From positions 47,891 through 111,890 of the forward strand of contig NZ_JABBJJ010000004.1 of the NCBI RefSeq assembly GCF_012933655.1: a stretch of DNA of 64,000 bases. Reading direction: 5' to 3'. Under the pieces are notes generated by a model. The model made no database searches, was not told where the DNA came from, and saw only the letters and a list, made by a program, of their open reading frames with translations. This DNA comes from Pyxidicoccus fallax (GTDB lineage Bacteria; Myxococcota; Myxococcia; Myxococcales; Myxococcaceae). The translations under genes and the position numbers were made by a program. The stretch's first letter is position 1; the number at the start of each line of letters is the position of its first letter. Positions 1-9,175 of the stretch are shown here, in pieces.

Positions 1-127
1 GGCCAGCGACGGCACCTATGCGTACTACACGGGCATGCCCGGCCAGGCCTGGGTGACGGTGCGGGCCCGCAACGGCTGGATGACGCTGCTGCCCGTCCTG
101 GAGCTGCTCGGGAAGCCACGTGACTGA
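1..127 (+). CDS. C-terminal end of a probable HlyD-like adaptor (partial)
   Basis: An open frame enters from the left edge and stops at 125-127. Its last 41 residues contain YYTGMPGQAWVTVRARNGW followed by a leucine-rich tail. This resembles the final beta strand and short membrane-proximal tail of HlyD-type adaptors, where a conserved 'pGM.g.a.v' turn is common. The stop overlaps the GTG start of the next gene by 8 bases, so the two are translationally coupled. Pairing with a C39 peptidase-ABC exporter supports an export-adaptor role. Only the tail is visible, so the family call is an inference. Confidence 0.5.
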   Translation, partial: ASDGTYAYYTGMPGQAWVTVRARNGWMTLLPVLELLGKPRD

Positions 128-2345
128 GCCCAACGACTCACCTTCCTGGTCCGAGCGCTTCCCCGCGCTGGGACGGCTGGGCGCCACCCTGCGTCGCCGC
201 CGCATTCCGTACGTGGCGCAGCTGACGGCGGTGGACTGCGGCGCCGCCTGCATCGCCATGGTGCTGGGCTACTGGGGCCGCCACGTCACCCTGGACGAGG
301 TGCACGTCGCCGCGGGCCTCACCATCCGCGGCATCAGCGCCCGTGCCCTGCTGGAGGCCGGCCGCCGCTTCGGCCTGGTGGGCCGCGCGGTGCAGGCGGA
401 CATGGACCAGCTCGACCTGCTGGAGCCGGGCGCCGTGCTGCACTGGGAGTTCCGCCACTTCGTCGTCTTCGAGCGCGTGGTGCGCGGAGGCGTGGAGGTG
501 GTGGACCCGGCCATCGGCCGCCGCTTCGTGCCCACCGAGCAGCTTCGCAAGTCCTTCACCGGCGTGGCGCTGCTGTTCGAGCCGTCGGAAACCTTCGAGA
601 CGGCGAAGCCCCGCCGGGGGCCTCGCCGCTACCTGCGCCTGCTCCTGGAGGAGCGGCCCGCCCTCTTGCGCGTGGCGGTGATGTCGCTGTTGCTCCAGCT
701 CTTCGCCCTGGCGCTGCCGTCGCTCACCGGCGCGGTGGTGGACCGGGTGCTGCCCGGAGGGGACCTGCCGCTGCTGGGCATCCTGGGCGCGGGCATGGCG
801 ATGCTGGTGGTCTTCCAGTTCCTGTCCTCGCTGGTGCGCGCGCACCTGCTGTTGCAGCTGCGTACGCACCTGGACGCCCGGCTGACGCTGGGCTTCCTGG
901 ACCACCTGGTCCACCTGCCGTTCTCCTTCTTCCAGCTCCGCTCGGCCGGCGACCTGATGAACCGGCTCAACAGCAACACCACCGTGCGCGAGCTGCTCAC
1001 GTCGGGCGCGCTGTCGGCGCTGCTGGACGGAGGCCTGGTGCTGCTCTACCTCGCGCTGCTGTTCGCGGGCAGCCCGCGCATGGGCGCGCTGGTGGCGGGG
1101 CTGGCGCTGCTCCAGTACGGCGTGTTCGCCTTCGCCGCCCGCCGGCAGCGCGAGCTGATGGCGCGGAACCTGGAGGTGAGCGCTTCCGCCCAGAACTACG
1201 AGGTGGAGATGTTCACCGGCGTCCAGACGCTGAAGGCCATGGGGCTGGAGGACCGCGCGGTGCAGCACTGGTCCAACCTCTACGTGGACGTGCTCAACGT
1301 GTCGCTGGAGCGAGGCCGGCTGCAGGCGCTCACCGACTCGCTCACCGCGACGCTGCGCATGGCCTCGCCGCTGGTGGTGCTGGCGGTGGGCACGCTGCTG
1401 GTGATGGAGGGCACGCTGACGCTGGGCGAGATGCTGGCCCTCAACGCGCTGGCGGCGGGCTTCCTCGTGCCCGTGTCCAACCTGGTGACCACCGCCTTCC
1501 AGCTCCAGCTGGTGGGCAGCTACCTGACGCGCGTGGACGACGTGCTCCAGGCCACCGCCGAGCAGGCCCCCGGAGTCACCCGGCGCGGCCACCGCCTCCA
1601 GGGCCGTATCGAGGTGGAGAACGTGTCCTTCCGCTACGGCCCCTACTCGCCGCTGGTGGTGCAGGACGTGTCGGTGACCATCGAGCCCGGGCAGTTCGTG
1701 GCCATCGTCGGCTCCTCGGGGGCGGGCAAGTCCAGCCTGGCGCACCTGCTCCTGGGGCTGTACCTGCCCAGCTCGGGCACCATCCGCTATGACGGGGTGC
1801 CGCTGACGGAGCTGGAGCTGAAGGAGCTGCGTCAGCAGGTGGGCGTGGTGCTCCAGGCGCCCTCGCTGTTCCGCGGGGACATCCGCCGCAACATCGCCTA
1901 CGCGGACGCGCAGCTGCCGCTGGACCAGGTGCAGGCGGCGGCGAAGCGCGCACAGGTGCACGAGGACATCATCGCCATGCCCATGGGCTACGAGACGGTG
2001 CTCAGCGAGATGGGCTCCTCGCTGTCCGGCGGCCAGCGGCAGCGGCTGGCCCTGGCGCGGGCGCTGGTGAACAGCCCCGCCATCCTCCTCCTGGACGAGG
2101 CCACCAACGCGCTGGACGCGCGCACCGAGCGCGCCGTGCAGGACGCCATCGCCGAGCTGAAGTGCACGCGCGTGGTCATCGCCCACCGGCTGAGCACGGT
2201 GAAGCACGCGGACCTCATCCTGGTGATGAAGGGCGGCCGGCTGGTGGAGCGCGGCACGCACGCGGAGCTGCTGGCGCGCGGCGGGGACTATGCCGAGCTG
2301 GTGACCGCCCAGGACGGCGGCCCGGCCCGCAAGGCGGCGGGGTAG
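120..2345 (+). CDS. C39 peptidase-containing ABC exporter (bacteriocin/RiPP type)
   Basis: This 741-residue protein should cleave a leader from a peptide substrate and export the core across the inner membrane. The N-terminal C39 peptidase domain (about 30-150) carries Cys40 in TAVDCGAAC, His113 in RHFVVF and Asp129 in VVDPA, the expected catalytic triad. A membrane domain with about six helices spans roughly 165-460. The nucleotide-binding domain has Walker A GSSGAGKS (531-538), signature LSGGQRQRLALARAL (from 635), Walker B ILLLDEAT (D659, E660) and the H-loop in IAHRLST. The GTG start lies inside the upstream reading frame, and an MBL-fold gene follows after 5 bases. No precursor peptide is visible in the window, so the substrate probably lies left of it. 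Confidence 0.93.
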   Translation: MTEPNDSPSWSERFPALGRLGATLRRRRIPYVAQLTAVDCGAACIAMVLGYWGRHVTLDEVHVAAGLTIRGISARALLEAGRRFGLVGRAVQADMDQLDLLEPGAVLHWEFRHFVVFERVVRGGVEVVDPAIGRRFVPTEQLRKSFTGVALLFEPSETFETAKPRRGPRRYLRLLLEERPALLRVAVMSLLLQLFALALPSLTGAVVDRVLPGGDLPLLGILGAGMAMLVVFQFLSSLVRAHLLLQLRTHLDARLTLGFLDHLVHLPFSFFQLRSAGDLMNRLNSNTTVRELLTSGALSALLDGGLVLLYLALLFAGSPRMGALVAGLALLQYGVFAFAARRQRELMARNLEVSASAQNYEVEMFTGVQTLKAMGLEDRAVQHWSNLYVDVLNVSLERGRLQALTDSLTATLRMASPLVVLAVGTLLVMEGTLTLGEMLALNALAAGFLVPVSNLVTTAFQLQLVGSYLTRVDDVLQATAEQAPGVTRRGHRLQGRIEVENVSFRYGPYSPLVVQDVSVTIEPGQFVAIVGSSGAGKSSLAHLLLGLYLPSSGTIRYDGVPLTELELKELRQQVGVVLQAPSLFRGDIRRNIAYADAQLPLDQVQAAAKRAQVHEDIIAMPMGYETVLSEMGSSLSGGQRQRLALARALVNSPAILLLDEATNALDARTERAVQDAIAELKCTRVVIAHRLSTVKHADLILVMKGGRLVERGTHAELLARGGDYAELVTAQDGGPARKAAG

Positions 2346-2350
2346 CCCGC

Positions 2351-3751
2351 ATGCGCTTCGCCCCGGACGTCATCCTGGACCTCACCCCGCTGCCGGAGCG
2401 CGCCGGCCGGGTGCCCTTCGGCGCCGTGCTGCACCAGTTGCTGCGCGACGGCTTCGAGCCGGAGGCCTCGCGCCGGGCGCTGGAGGCCTTCAACGCGCGC
2501 GCGGGCGAGGCGCTGCTGCGACCCGGGGCGGTGGACGACGGCGGCTTCCTCGTGGACGAGGACGTGCTGTTTCCCGAGGAGGGCCCGTGGTGGTGGGTGC
2601 TCCAGCAGGGCGAGGCGCGGTGGACGACGCGGCTGGAGGTGGACGCGGTGCCCGTCGTCGCCGCCTTCCTTCGCGCCGCCGGACAGGCGGGCTCGCTGGA
2701 GGAGGCGCGCGCCGCGTGGCCCTTTGGCGACGAGGACTGGCGCGACTCGCTCTTCGACTCCGCGCCGCCGCCTGGCCCATGGCCGGAGCCGTCCGGGCCC
2801 GGCCTCTACCGGCGTGAGCACGCCAGCGTGCGGGTCTGCTCGCGGACCACGTCCGTGCTGGTGGACCCCATTGCGTTGCAGCGGCGGCTGCCGCACATCG
2901 GCTCGGCGCCGGGCAACCTGGGCCCTGGCGCCCCCGGTGCGCTGGCGGTGACGCACGGGCATGTGGACCACTGGCATGTGCCCTCGCTGCTGGCGCATGG
3001 AGGTGTGCCGGTGCTGGTGCCCCGGGTGCCCCGCCGCAACCTGCTGACCATGCAAGACTTCTCGCGCGTGCTGGACGTCTGCGGGGAGCCGGTGCGGGCC
3101 CCGGCGTGGGGCGAGACGGTGTGGGTGGGCGACATCCGCGTGGACGTGCTGCCCTTCTACGGCGAGCAGCCGGTGCCGGACGGGCCGCCACTGGCGCGGG
3201 GGCTGCGAAGCTGGGGCAACTGCTACCGCTTCACCACCGAGGACTTCTCCTGCGTGCTGCTGGTGGACAGCGGGACGGACCCGGACGGGCGCATGGAGGA
3301 CGTGGTGGCGCGCTCGTGCCGCGAGCACGGCCCGGTGGACGCGGTGCTGGTGTGCCAGCGCGAGTTCCTGTCGCCCTTCTTCGGCGGGTTGGGCCACTAC
3401 TGGGCCGCGCTGCCGTGGACCCGGCTGAGGGAGCTGTACGCGGACTCCCAGGCCGGGCGATTGGCCAGCGCCACGGCCGGGCCCGCGGGAGTCGCCCGGC
3501 TGTGCGCGGCGGCGGGAGCCCGGTATTTCCTGCCCTACGCCAACGGCTTCGAGGGCGTGGGGCGCTCCATCTCCGACGTGGGCTGGGGCCTGGGCGAGCC
3601 GTCCGAGGCCGCCTGTGGCGTGGTGGTGCGCGAGCACCTGGCACGGCTGGGCGCCTCCACCGAGGTGCTGGACTGGGCGCCCGGGGACGTGGCCCGCTTC
3701 GAGCGGGGCGCTCTCCGGCTGCACCGCTACGCGTCGATACGCGGAGGCTAG
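2351..3751 (+). CDS. MBL-fold metallo-hydrolase
   Basis: A 466-residue protein whose start lies 5 bases after the exporter stop, so it is almost certainly in the same transcript. Residues 201-209 read THGHVDHWH, the HxHxDH metal-binding signature of the metallo-beta-lactamase fold. Flanking segments (TSVLVDPI before it; GNCYRF and LLVDSGTD after it) fit the alternating strands of that fold. The N-terminal 130 residues have no recognised motif and may bind substrate. In a peptide-export locus it could modify or hydrolyse the product or take part in self-protection, but nothing in the sequence identifies the substrate. Its stop overlaps the stop of the converging downstream gene within CTAG. 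Confidence 0.8.
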   Translation: MRFAPDVILDLTPLPERAGRVPFGAVLHQLLRDGFEPEASRRALEAFNARAGEALLRPGAVDDGGFLVDEDVLFPEEGPWWWVLQQGEARWTTRLEVDAVPVVAAFLRAAGQAGSLEEARAAWPFGDEDWRDSLFDSAPPPGPWPEPSGPGLYRREHASVRVCSRTTSVLVDPIALQRRLPHIGSAPGNLGPGAPGALAVTHGHVDHWHVPSLLAHGGVPVLVPRVPRRNLLTMQDFSRVLDVCGEPVRAPAWGETVWVGDIRVDVLPFYGEQPVPDGPPLARGLRSWGNCYRFTTEDFSCVLLVDSGTDPDGRMEDVVARSCREHGPVDAVLVCQREFLSPFFGGLGHYWAALPWTRLRELYADSQAGRLASATAGPAGVARLCAAAGARYFLPYANGFEGVGRSISDVGWGLGEPSEAACGVVVREHLARLGASTEVLDWAPGDVARFERGALRLHRYASIRGG

Positions 3752-4647
3752 CGGCCCTGCACGCGCGCTTCGGGGTGGAGGAACACCTCCGCCAGCAGGC
3801 CCGTGGACAGCCGGCCCTTGAGCCGCGCCGGCACCTGGAGCAGCGCCTCGGCCTTCTGGTGACGCGAGGCCGGGTCCACCTCCGGCGACAGGCGGTCCAC
3901 CGTGCCCGTCAGCTCCTCGCCCACCGCCGACAGCCGCACCCGCACCGTGGCGCCCACGCGCAGGGCTGGCGCCAGCCCCTCCGGCACGGCGAAGCGAAGC
4001 CGCAGCTCCTCGCTCACCAGCCGCACCACCGGGGTGGCGCGGCTCACCCGCATGCCTGGGGTGAGGTACTGCTCCGTCACGGTGCCGGTGAAGGGGGCGC
4101 GGATGCGCGCCTGGGCCAGGTCCCGCTCGGCCTGGGCCATCCGGGCCAGCGCCTCGGACTGCCGGGCCTGGGCCAGCGCCACGTCCGCGTCCGCCACCGC
4201 CACCTCGCCGCGCGCGGCTTCTTCCGCCTCGGCGGCGGAGAAGGCGCGGATGCGCTCCTCGCGCTCCAGCCGCTGCTTCGCCTGGACGAGCACCAGGGCC
4301 GCGCGTCGCGTGGTGGCCTCGGCGGCGCGGACGTTGGCCTTGCGCGCCTCCAGCTCCAGCCGCAGCGGCTCCACGTCCAGCGAGGCCAGCACCTCCCCGG
4401 CCTGCACGCGCTTGCCCAGGTGCGCGGGCACCTCCGCCAGCCGGCCCTCCACCTCGGAGACGACGTCCAGCGTCTGGCTGGCCACCACCACGCCCAGCAG
4501 CGGCTGGGAGGCCTTCAGGGCCTGCTCGGGAAGGGCGGGGGCCTCGGGCGTGGACGCCCCGGCGCTGCCCGCGCACGCCAGCAGCCAGCCCGCGGTGAGC
4601 CACCGTGGCCACTGTCCTCCTCGCCTTGCCCGGGGCCCGGAACGCAT
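3748..4647 (-). CDS. Periplasmic adaptor (membrane fusion) protein, HlyD/RND type
   Basis: A 299-residue protein with an N-terminal hydrophobic segment and small-residue cleavage region (AGSAGAS), so probably exported. A lipoyl-like half-domain (VEGRLAEVPAHLGKRVQAGE), a long Ala/Glu/Arg-rich helical hairpin (about 95-175), the second half-domain (ARIRAPFTGTV) and a beta-barrel region follow in the order usual for adaptors of tripartite pumps. No inner-membrane pump or outer-membrane channel gene is adjacent, so it may serve a transporter encoded elsewhere or the C39 exporter it faces. It lies 48 bases downstream of the histidine kinase gene and could be cotranscribed with it. Confidence 0.85.
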   Translation of the reverse strand: MRSGPRARRGGQWPRWLTAGWLLACAGSAGASTPEAPALPEQALKASQPLLGVVVASQTLDVVSEVEGRLAEVPAHLGKRVQAGEVLASLDVEPLRLELEARKANVRAAEATTRRAALVLVQAKQRLEREERIRAFSAAEAEEAARGEVAVADADVALAQARQSEALARMAQAERDLAQARIRAPFTGTVTEQYLTPGMRVSRATPVVRLVSEELRLRFAVPEGLAPALRVGATVRVRLSAVGEELTGTVDRLSPEVDPASRHQKAEALLQVPARLKGRLSTGLLAEVFLHPEARVQGR

Positions 4648-4695
4648 CGCTCGGCCGCAATGTAGCCCATCCCGCCGCCGGCTCCACCGAGGACG

Positions 4696-6789
4696 TCACC
4701 GGAGGCGGCCGTAGCACGCTCCCTCGGACCCGGGTAGCGGGTGCGCCGGGGCCCATGGGCCTTCCTTCCTCTCAGGGGACACCGGGGGCGGTGTCAGCGG
4801 GAGCTTCACGGTGAAGGTGGAGCCCTGGTTCGGCGCGCTCTCCACGCAGATGGTGCCGCCCAGCGCCTCCACAATCTGCCGGGTGATGTAGAGCCCCAGC
4901 CCCAGGCCTCCGTAGTGCCGCTCACTCACCGCGCGCTCGAACTTCTCGAAGATGCGCGACAGCGCCTCCGGGGCAATGCCGATGCCTTCGTCGCGGACGG
5001 CGATGCAGGCCAGGTGGCCCTCGCGCCAGACGCGCGCCCGGACGGGGCGGCCCCCGCCGTACTTCTGCGCGTTGGACAAGAGGTTCGTCATCACCTGCTC
5101 CAGCCGCTGGCGGTCCCACACACCCACCAGGGGCTCGGGGACGTCCACCATCAGCCGGCCGCCGAGGCGGAGCACCTCGGGCTCGAAGCGGGCCGCCGCG
5201 TCGCGCACCAGCGCGCTGAGGTCCACGACCTCCAGCGTCATCGAGAAACGCCCGGCGTTGATGCGGGAGACGTCGAGCAGCTCGTCCATCAACGACGACA
5301 GGCGCTGCACCTGCTGCCGCATCATGTCCAAATCACTCGACAGCCGGGGGAAGCGCTCGCGGGGGAGCGACTCCGCGGTGCGCGCCAGCAGCTGGAGCTT
5401 GAGGGACAGCGGCGTCAGCGGCGTCTTCAGCTCGTGGCTGGCCACCTGGAGGAACTCCTCGCGCACGCGCACGGCCTGCTGCGCCTCGTGGTACAGCCGG
5501 CCGTTGTCCACGGCGAGGGCGGCGCGGCGGGCGAGGTCCTCGGCCGTCTCCAGGTCCGCCTGGGTGAAGCGCCTGCCGGGGGCAATCGCGAGGAAGGTGA
5601 TGACTCCCAGCGTGCGGCCCCGCGCCACCATCGGCACGGACATCACCGACTGGAAGCCGATGGCACGCATGTGCGCCAGGTGCTCCGGGCTGTAGGCCGC
5701 CCTCTGCTTGTACGCGTCGTCCGCGTCCTCGACGAGCAGGGCCCGTGCCTCGAGCAGGACCCGGCTGGGCAGGTGCGACGGGTGGCCCGAAACCTGGGGC
5801 GGGAAGCGCACCGTCTCCCGGGCCAGCGGCTCCAGCGCGGGGTCCGCCCAGGAGACCTTCACCCGCTTGATTCCCCCGCCCTCCTGGAGGAGGTCCACCA
5901 TGCACCAGTCGCCGAGCACGGGCACGGCGAGCTGGGTGGCGCGCGCGAGCGTGTCCTCGTAGTCGAGTGACTCGGAGAGGATGCGGCTCGCCTCGGACAC
6001 GAAGGCCAGGCGCTCCTCTCCGCGCTTGCGCTCGTGGATGTCGATGACGGAGCCGATGTAGCCGAGGAACTCGCCGGACTCGCCCACCCGGGGGCTGGCG
6101 TAGGCCAGGGTCCAGCGGTACTGGCCGTCGCGCGTGCGAAGCCGGTACTCCACGGGGTACGGCACCCAACGCGCGATGGACGCCTGGAGGACGCCGCCCA
6201 CCTTCGCGCGGTCCTCTGGGTGGATGGCGTCCAGCCACCCCAACCCAAGAGCCTCCGCCTCCGTCTGGCCGGTGAAGTCGTACCACCGGCGGTTGTGCCA
6301 GACGCAGGACACCCTGGCATCGGTCATCCACAGCATGACGGGGGCGCTGTCCGCCAGCTTGCGGAAGAGCGTCTCGCTCTCGCGCAGCCGCTCCTCCCGG
6401 TCCTTCAGTTCCTGCGCGGCGCGGCGCCGCTCCGTCACATCCTTGATGAAGAGGATGAGCCCCGTGGCACACGGAGACGCGCGCGACTCGAACCAGGCAT
6501 TGGAGATGGGGACGAAACCCTCGTGCACGACTTCGACACCGTCGCGCATGGCGCGCAGGTAGGCGGCGCCAAAGGAGCTCGTCCGCAGAGTCGGGAACTC
6601 CGCCCACAGCTCGTGGCCCAGCAACTCCTGGCGGGAGCGGCCGAGCACTCGCTCCATCCACGCGTTGACGAAGGACAGGCGCCACTGGCGGTCCACCGCG
6701 ACGACGCCATGGCCCACGGCATCCAGCATGGCCGCGAACGCGGCGGACGTCGGCTCCAGCGAGGTGTCCAACCCGCTTATCTCCATCAT
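4696..6789 (-). CDS. PAS-PAS-GAF hybrid-less sensor histidine kinase
   Basis: A 697-residue cytoplasmic sensor kinase with no clear membrane helix. Two PAS domains occupy roughly 20-120 and 145-255; the second ends in a PAC-like block (YRWTLAYASP...FLGYIGSVIDI). A GAF domain follows (about 275-425), then the HisKA dimerisation domain with phospho-acceptor His in VASHELKTPLTPL. The HATPase_c domain has an N box (SNAQKYGGG), G1 (DEGIGI), F box (FEKFER) and G2 (GGLGLGLYI). There is no receiver domain and no adjacent response regulator, so the partner must be encoded elsewhere. Two consecutive Met codons at 6789 and 6786 give equivalent starts. Confidence 0.93.
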   Translation of the reverse strand: MMEISGLDTSLEPTSAAFAAMLDAVGHGVVAVDRQWRLSFVNAWMERVLGRSRQELLGHELWAEFPTLRTSSFGAAYLRAMRDGVEVVHEGFVPISNAWFESRASPCATGLILFIKDVTERRRAAQELKDREERLRESETLFRKLADSAPVMLWMTDARVSCVWHNRRWYDFTGQTEAEALGLGWLDAIHPEDRAKVGGVLQASIARWVPYPVEYRLRTRDGQYRWTLAYASPRVGESGEFLGYIGSVIDIHERKRGEERLAFVSEASRILSESLDYEDTLARATQLAVPVLGDWCMVDLLQEGGGIKRVKVSWADPALEPLARETVRFPPQVSGHPSHLPSRVLLEARALLVEDADDAYKQRAAYSPEHLAHMRAIGFQSVMSVPMVARGRTLGVITFLAIAPGRRFTQADLETAEDLARRAALAVDNGRLYHEAQQAVRVREEFLQVASHELKTPLTPLSLKLQLLARTAESLPRERFPRLSSDLDMMRQQVQRLSSLMDELLDVSRINAGRFSMTLEVVDLSALVRDAAARFEPEVLRLGGRLMVDVPEPLVGVWDRQRLEQVMTNLLSNAQKYGGGRPVRARVWREGHLACIAVRDEGIGIAPEALSRIFEKFERAVSERHYGGLGLGLYITRQIVEALGGTICVESAPNQGSTFTVKLPLTPPPVSPERKEGPWAPAHPLPGSEGACYGRLR

Positions 6790-7304
6790 GTGCTGCCCCT
6801 CCGGCGACTCCTCGCTTCACGACCTGGCCGGCGGAGTTGCTCTGGCTCCCTCCGGAAGCGACAGGTGCTCTGCCTGCCCGTGAGGCGCACTGGCGTCACC
6901 TGCACGCGGCGCGGGCACGCTCTCCTCCAGGCTTGAACAGGGCCGCGCGCTGCGGGTCATCCGCGCGGCTCCAGCCATCCCGGTGCGGGGTCGGAGGGCC
7001 GCTTCCCCTTGCGTTCCCGCATGCACGGGATGTCCGGTTGCCGGAACCTCAACCCCTCGAGCATGCGCTCCTGCCGGGCCCGCACCGTGGAGGGCACGTC
7101 GTGGGACAGGGGCTTCGTTCCCATGGCCAGGCGGCTCGTGGAGAAAGAGAAGTCGCTGCTGGCGCTCGATCTCAGCTACGCCCAGGGCAAGCGCTGGGGG
7201 GCGAGCTGAGCCGCGACGCGAAGCACCACTGACAGGCTCCAAGCCACCGAGGGCAGGACAGCTCCCCGGCCGCGGTTCCCCCCTTCCTCTTTGGGGGACA
7301 CCCC
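6790..7304. other. 515-base gap without a confident gene
   Basis: No reading frame here shows recognisable motifs. The best candidate is a 55-codon minus-strand frame from an ATG at 7122-7124 to a TGA at 6957-6959, Arg/Pro-rich with a QPDIPCMRERKGKRP stretch. The adjacent reading frame just upstream contains AEIERQQRLLFLHEPPGHG. This hints that a longer minus-strand gene may have been broken by a frameshift, but I cannot name a parent family. The upstream signals of the kinase gene (start 6789) must also lie in this interval. Confidence 0.3.
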
Positions 7305-8132
7305 CTAGGGCACGTAGACGGTGTTGATGCCCGGAGCCGCCGGGTCATAGAGCACGACGATGACGTCGCGGCTGGGGAGGAAGTCGAACTCGGACGCGCT
7401 GTCCAGGGAGAGACGGCCCTCATACCGCTCGCCGCGCGCGATGAAGCTCCAGCGCAGCTCCGTGGGCGGCGGCGCCTTCTTGTTCACCGGCTTTCCGTCG
7501 CCGAAGTACGTGACCCGCGCGAGAATCGGGATGCCCACGCGGGCCGCGCGCGACTCACGGTGGTTGGTCCGCACGACGAGCAACAGACCCACGGCGCCCA
7601 CGAGAGGGAACAACAGCGCGATCCCTCCCCAGCGCCCCATGGGGATGAGGGTGGTACCGCGGATACGGGCCAGGCCTCCGCGCCGCTCGAGGACCACGCG
7701 CTGGCCCGGCTGAAAGCTGCCGCCCGGCTCGCAACTACGCCCCACCAGCGTGCCGTCCTCCGAGTGGAAGCGCGCGCAGTACACGGGCGAAAGGGACCTG
7801 CGCCTGCGCATCCCCACCTCGACCGAGTCGACGACGCCGGGGACTTCGACGGAGTGGTGGTCCAGCAGCAGGTCCCCCACGGCACGATGGGACTGGAAGA
7901 AGGCACAGAAGAGCCCAATGCCCAGCAGGAAGAAGAGGCTGGTGTAGAGCGCGTAGCGCTGGGGGCCCGCGAAGGCGAGCACCAGGCGCCGGGCCTCCTT
8001 CGAGGGCACGCGAGGCGCTCTCGGGACGCTCGCGAGCAGGGCCCGCGCCCGCTCGAGGTCGTCCGGCAGCACATCGGCGAAGGTGGCGCGGTTGGTCTCG
8101 GGAGGCGGGTCGGACAGCGGGAGCGAAGACAT
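7305..8132 (-). CDS. Integral membrane protein, DUF3592-like
   Basis: A 275-residue protein with two strong hydrophobic segments (YALYTSLFFLLGIGLFCAFF near residue 60 and IALLFPLVGAVGLLLVV near 165). Each is followed by a beta-rich stretch, the first carrying VEVPGVVDSVEV and VYCARFHSEDG. The pattern of membrane helix, 'G.V....' strand and 'V.YDP..P' (VVLYDPAAPGINTVYVP at the end) resembles DUF3592-type membrane proteins of unknown function. The short gap to the next minus-strand gene end (8213) gives no strong evidence of an operon. Confidence 0.65.
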   Translation of the reverse strand: MSSLPLSDPPPETNRATFADVLPDDLERARALLASVPRAPRVPSKEARRLVLAFAGPQRYALYTSLFFLLGIGLFCAFFQSHRAVGDLLLDHHSVEVPGVVDSVEVGMRRRRSLSPVYCARFHSEDGTLVGRSCEPGGSFQPGQRVVLERRGGLARIRGTTLIPMGRWGGIALLFPLVGAVGLLLVVRTNHRESRAARVGIPILARVTYFGDGKPVNKKAPPPTELRWSFIARGERYEGRLSLDSASEFDFLPSRDVIVVLYDPAAPGINTVYVP

Positions 8133-8212
8133 GGGCGGCCATTAAACCAGATCCTGGCCGCCCTGCTCCCTTCACGGGCGATGGGGTGGGTGAAGCCAGG
8201 GGTCAGGCCCCA

Positions 8213-8509
8213 TCAGGGGCACAACCATCTTCCCGACCTGCAGCCGCAGGTGGCGGTCCTGCAAGTGCTGCCGTCGAACCAGGAGCACGTCGTCGAGGTC
8301 TCGACCTTCCCACAGTACGTCCAGTTCAAGGCGTCGCAGTCCGGCGCGATACAGGTGCAGCTCCCATCGGAGCACACCGCGGCCTCGGCGGTGCCCACGG
8401 GCTCATCGCCCGGCCCAGGGCTCGAGGTGGGGGCCTCACCACAGGCCACCAGCAGCGGTCCGGAGAGAACAGCCAGAAGGGTGCAAATCCTGACGCCAAA
8501 TGAGCTCAC
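8213..8509 (-). CDS. Small Cys-rich lipoprotein
   Basis: I place the start at a GTG (8507-8509) because GGAG sits 6 bases before it; an in-frame GTG at 8521 has no such site. The protein has 98 residues with a hydrophobic signal and lipobox LLVACG. The mature part is short and carries about eleven Cys in a C-x3-C-x-C-style pattern (VCSDGSCTCIAPDC, TCRTATCGC), suggesting a disulfide-knotted domain outside the cytoplasm. No family is recognised. Two other small Cys-rich lipoproteins in this window (41873 and 61058) share the layout but not the sequence. Confidence 0.65.
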   Translation of the reverse strand: MSSFGVRICTLLAVLSGPLLVACGEAPTSSPGPGDEPVGTAEAAVCSDGSCTCIAPDCDALNWTYCGKVETSTTCSWFDGSTCRTATCGCRSGRWLCP

Positions 8510-8736
8510 GGTCTTCTCCACGCAACGGGTTTGCGCCGGAGTCCGCTGAATGGCACACCGCGGACCCCCGCCGGGTCAGTCTGTCACTCGGGGGAGTCCT
8601 CGCATAGGCCCCTGCCGGCGAAGGTTCTGGAAGGATGGCAAAGCGAGAGGCCGTGGACCCGGCGGTGATTGCGCGACTGGATGGGGTCGGGGGCGTGCTC
8701 TGATGCGGAGCACCCCTCGGGAGGAGGGAGACCTGC

Positions 8737-9171
8737 ATGAGCGCTGTGCCGCCCCCACCATCGAAGGAGCCGCGTCTCCCTGGCCCGGAAGGGGAGGGGC
8801 CACCGCGCTTCCGGCTCGCCTTCCTCGCGCTCGGCTGCGTCTGCGTGGGGCTCGGAGCGCTCGGCACGTTCCTGCCGTTGCTGCCGACGACGCCCTTCCT
8901 GCTCATCGCGCTGTGGGCCTTCTCGCGCAGCTCGCGCCGCTTCCATCACTGGCTGTTCACCCACCCGCGCTTCGGGCCCCGGCTCCAGGAATGGCAGCGG
9001 CACGGCACCGTCCCGGTCAAGGTCAAGGTGAGCGCGCTGTCCGCCATGGCGGTGAGCTTCGCGCTCCTGACGTTTGTCGCGCGCGTGGAGTGGCCCGTCC
9101 TCGTCTTCGCCGGTGGGGTGATGCTCACCGGCGCGGCGTACATCCTGTCGCGCCCCAGTCGTCCACCCTGA
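8737..9171 (+). CDS. YbaN/DUF454 family membrane protein
   Basis: A 144-residue inner-membrane protein preceded by a good ribosome-binding site (GGAGGGAGACCTGC before the ATG). After a Pro-rich N-terminus it shows the DUF454 hallmark: a hydrophobic helix with GCVCVGLGALGTFLPLLPTTP, then FLLIALWAFSRSS and HHWLFTHPRFGPRLQEW. Two more helices follow. Members of this family are small polytopic membrane proteins of unknown function. A sigma-54-like element begins 5 bases beyond its stop. Confidence 0.88.
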   Translation: MSAVPPPPSKEPRLPGPEGEGPPRFRLAFLALGCVCVGLGALGTFLPLLPTTPFLLIALWAFSRSSRRFHHWLFTHPRFGPRLQEWQRHGTVPVKVKVSALSAMAVSFALLTFVARVEWPVLVFAGGVMLTGAAYILSRPSRPP

Positions 9172-9175
9172 GCTG

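Noticed and set aside
138..2261. A 707-codon frame antisense to the C39 exporter
   Set aside because: The exporter on the plus strand has all ABC and peptidase motifs; the antisense frame is His/Gln/Arg-rich without any motif.
6837..7327. Several overlapping 60-140-codon frames on both strands
   Set aside because: They contradict one another, lack ribosome-binding sites and carry no recognisable motif; only a possible frameshifted minus-strand remnant is mentioned.
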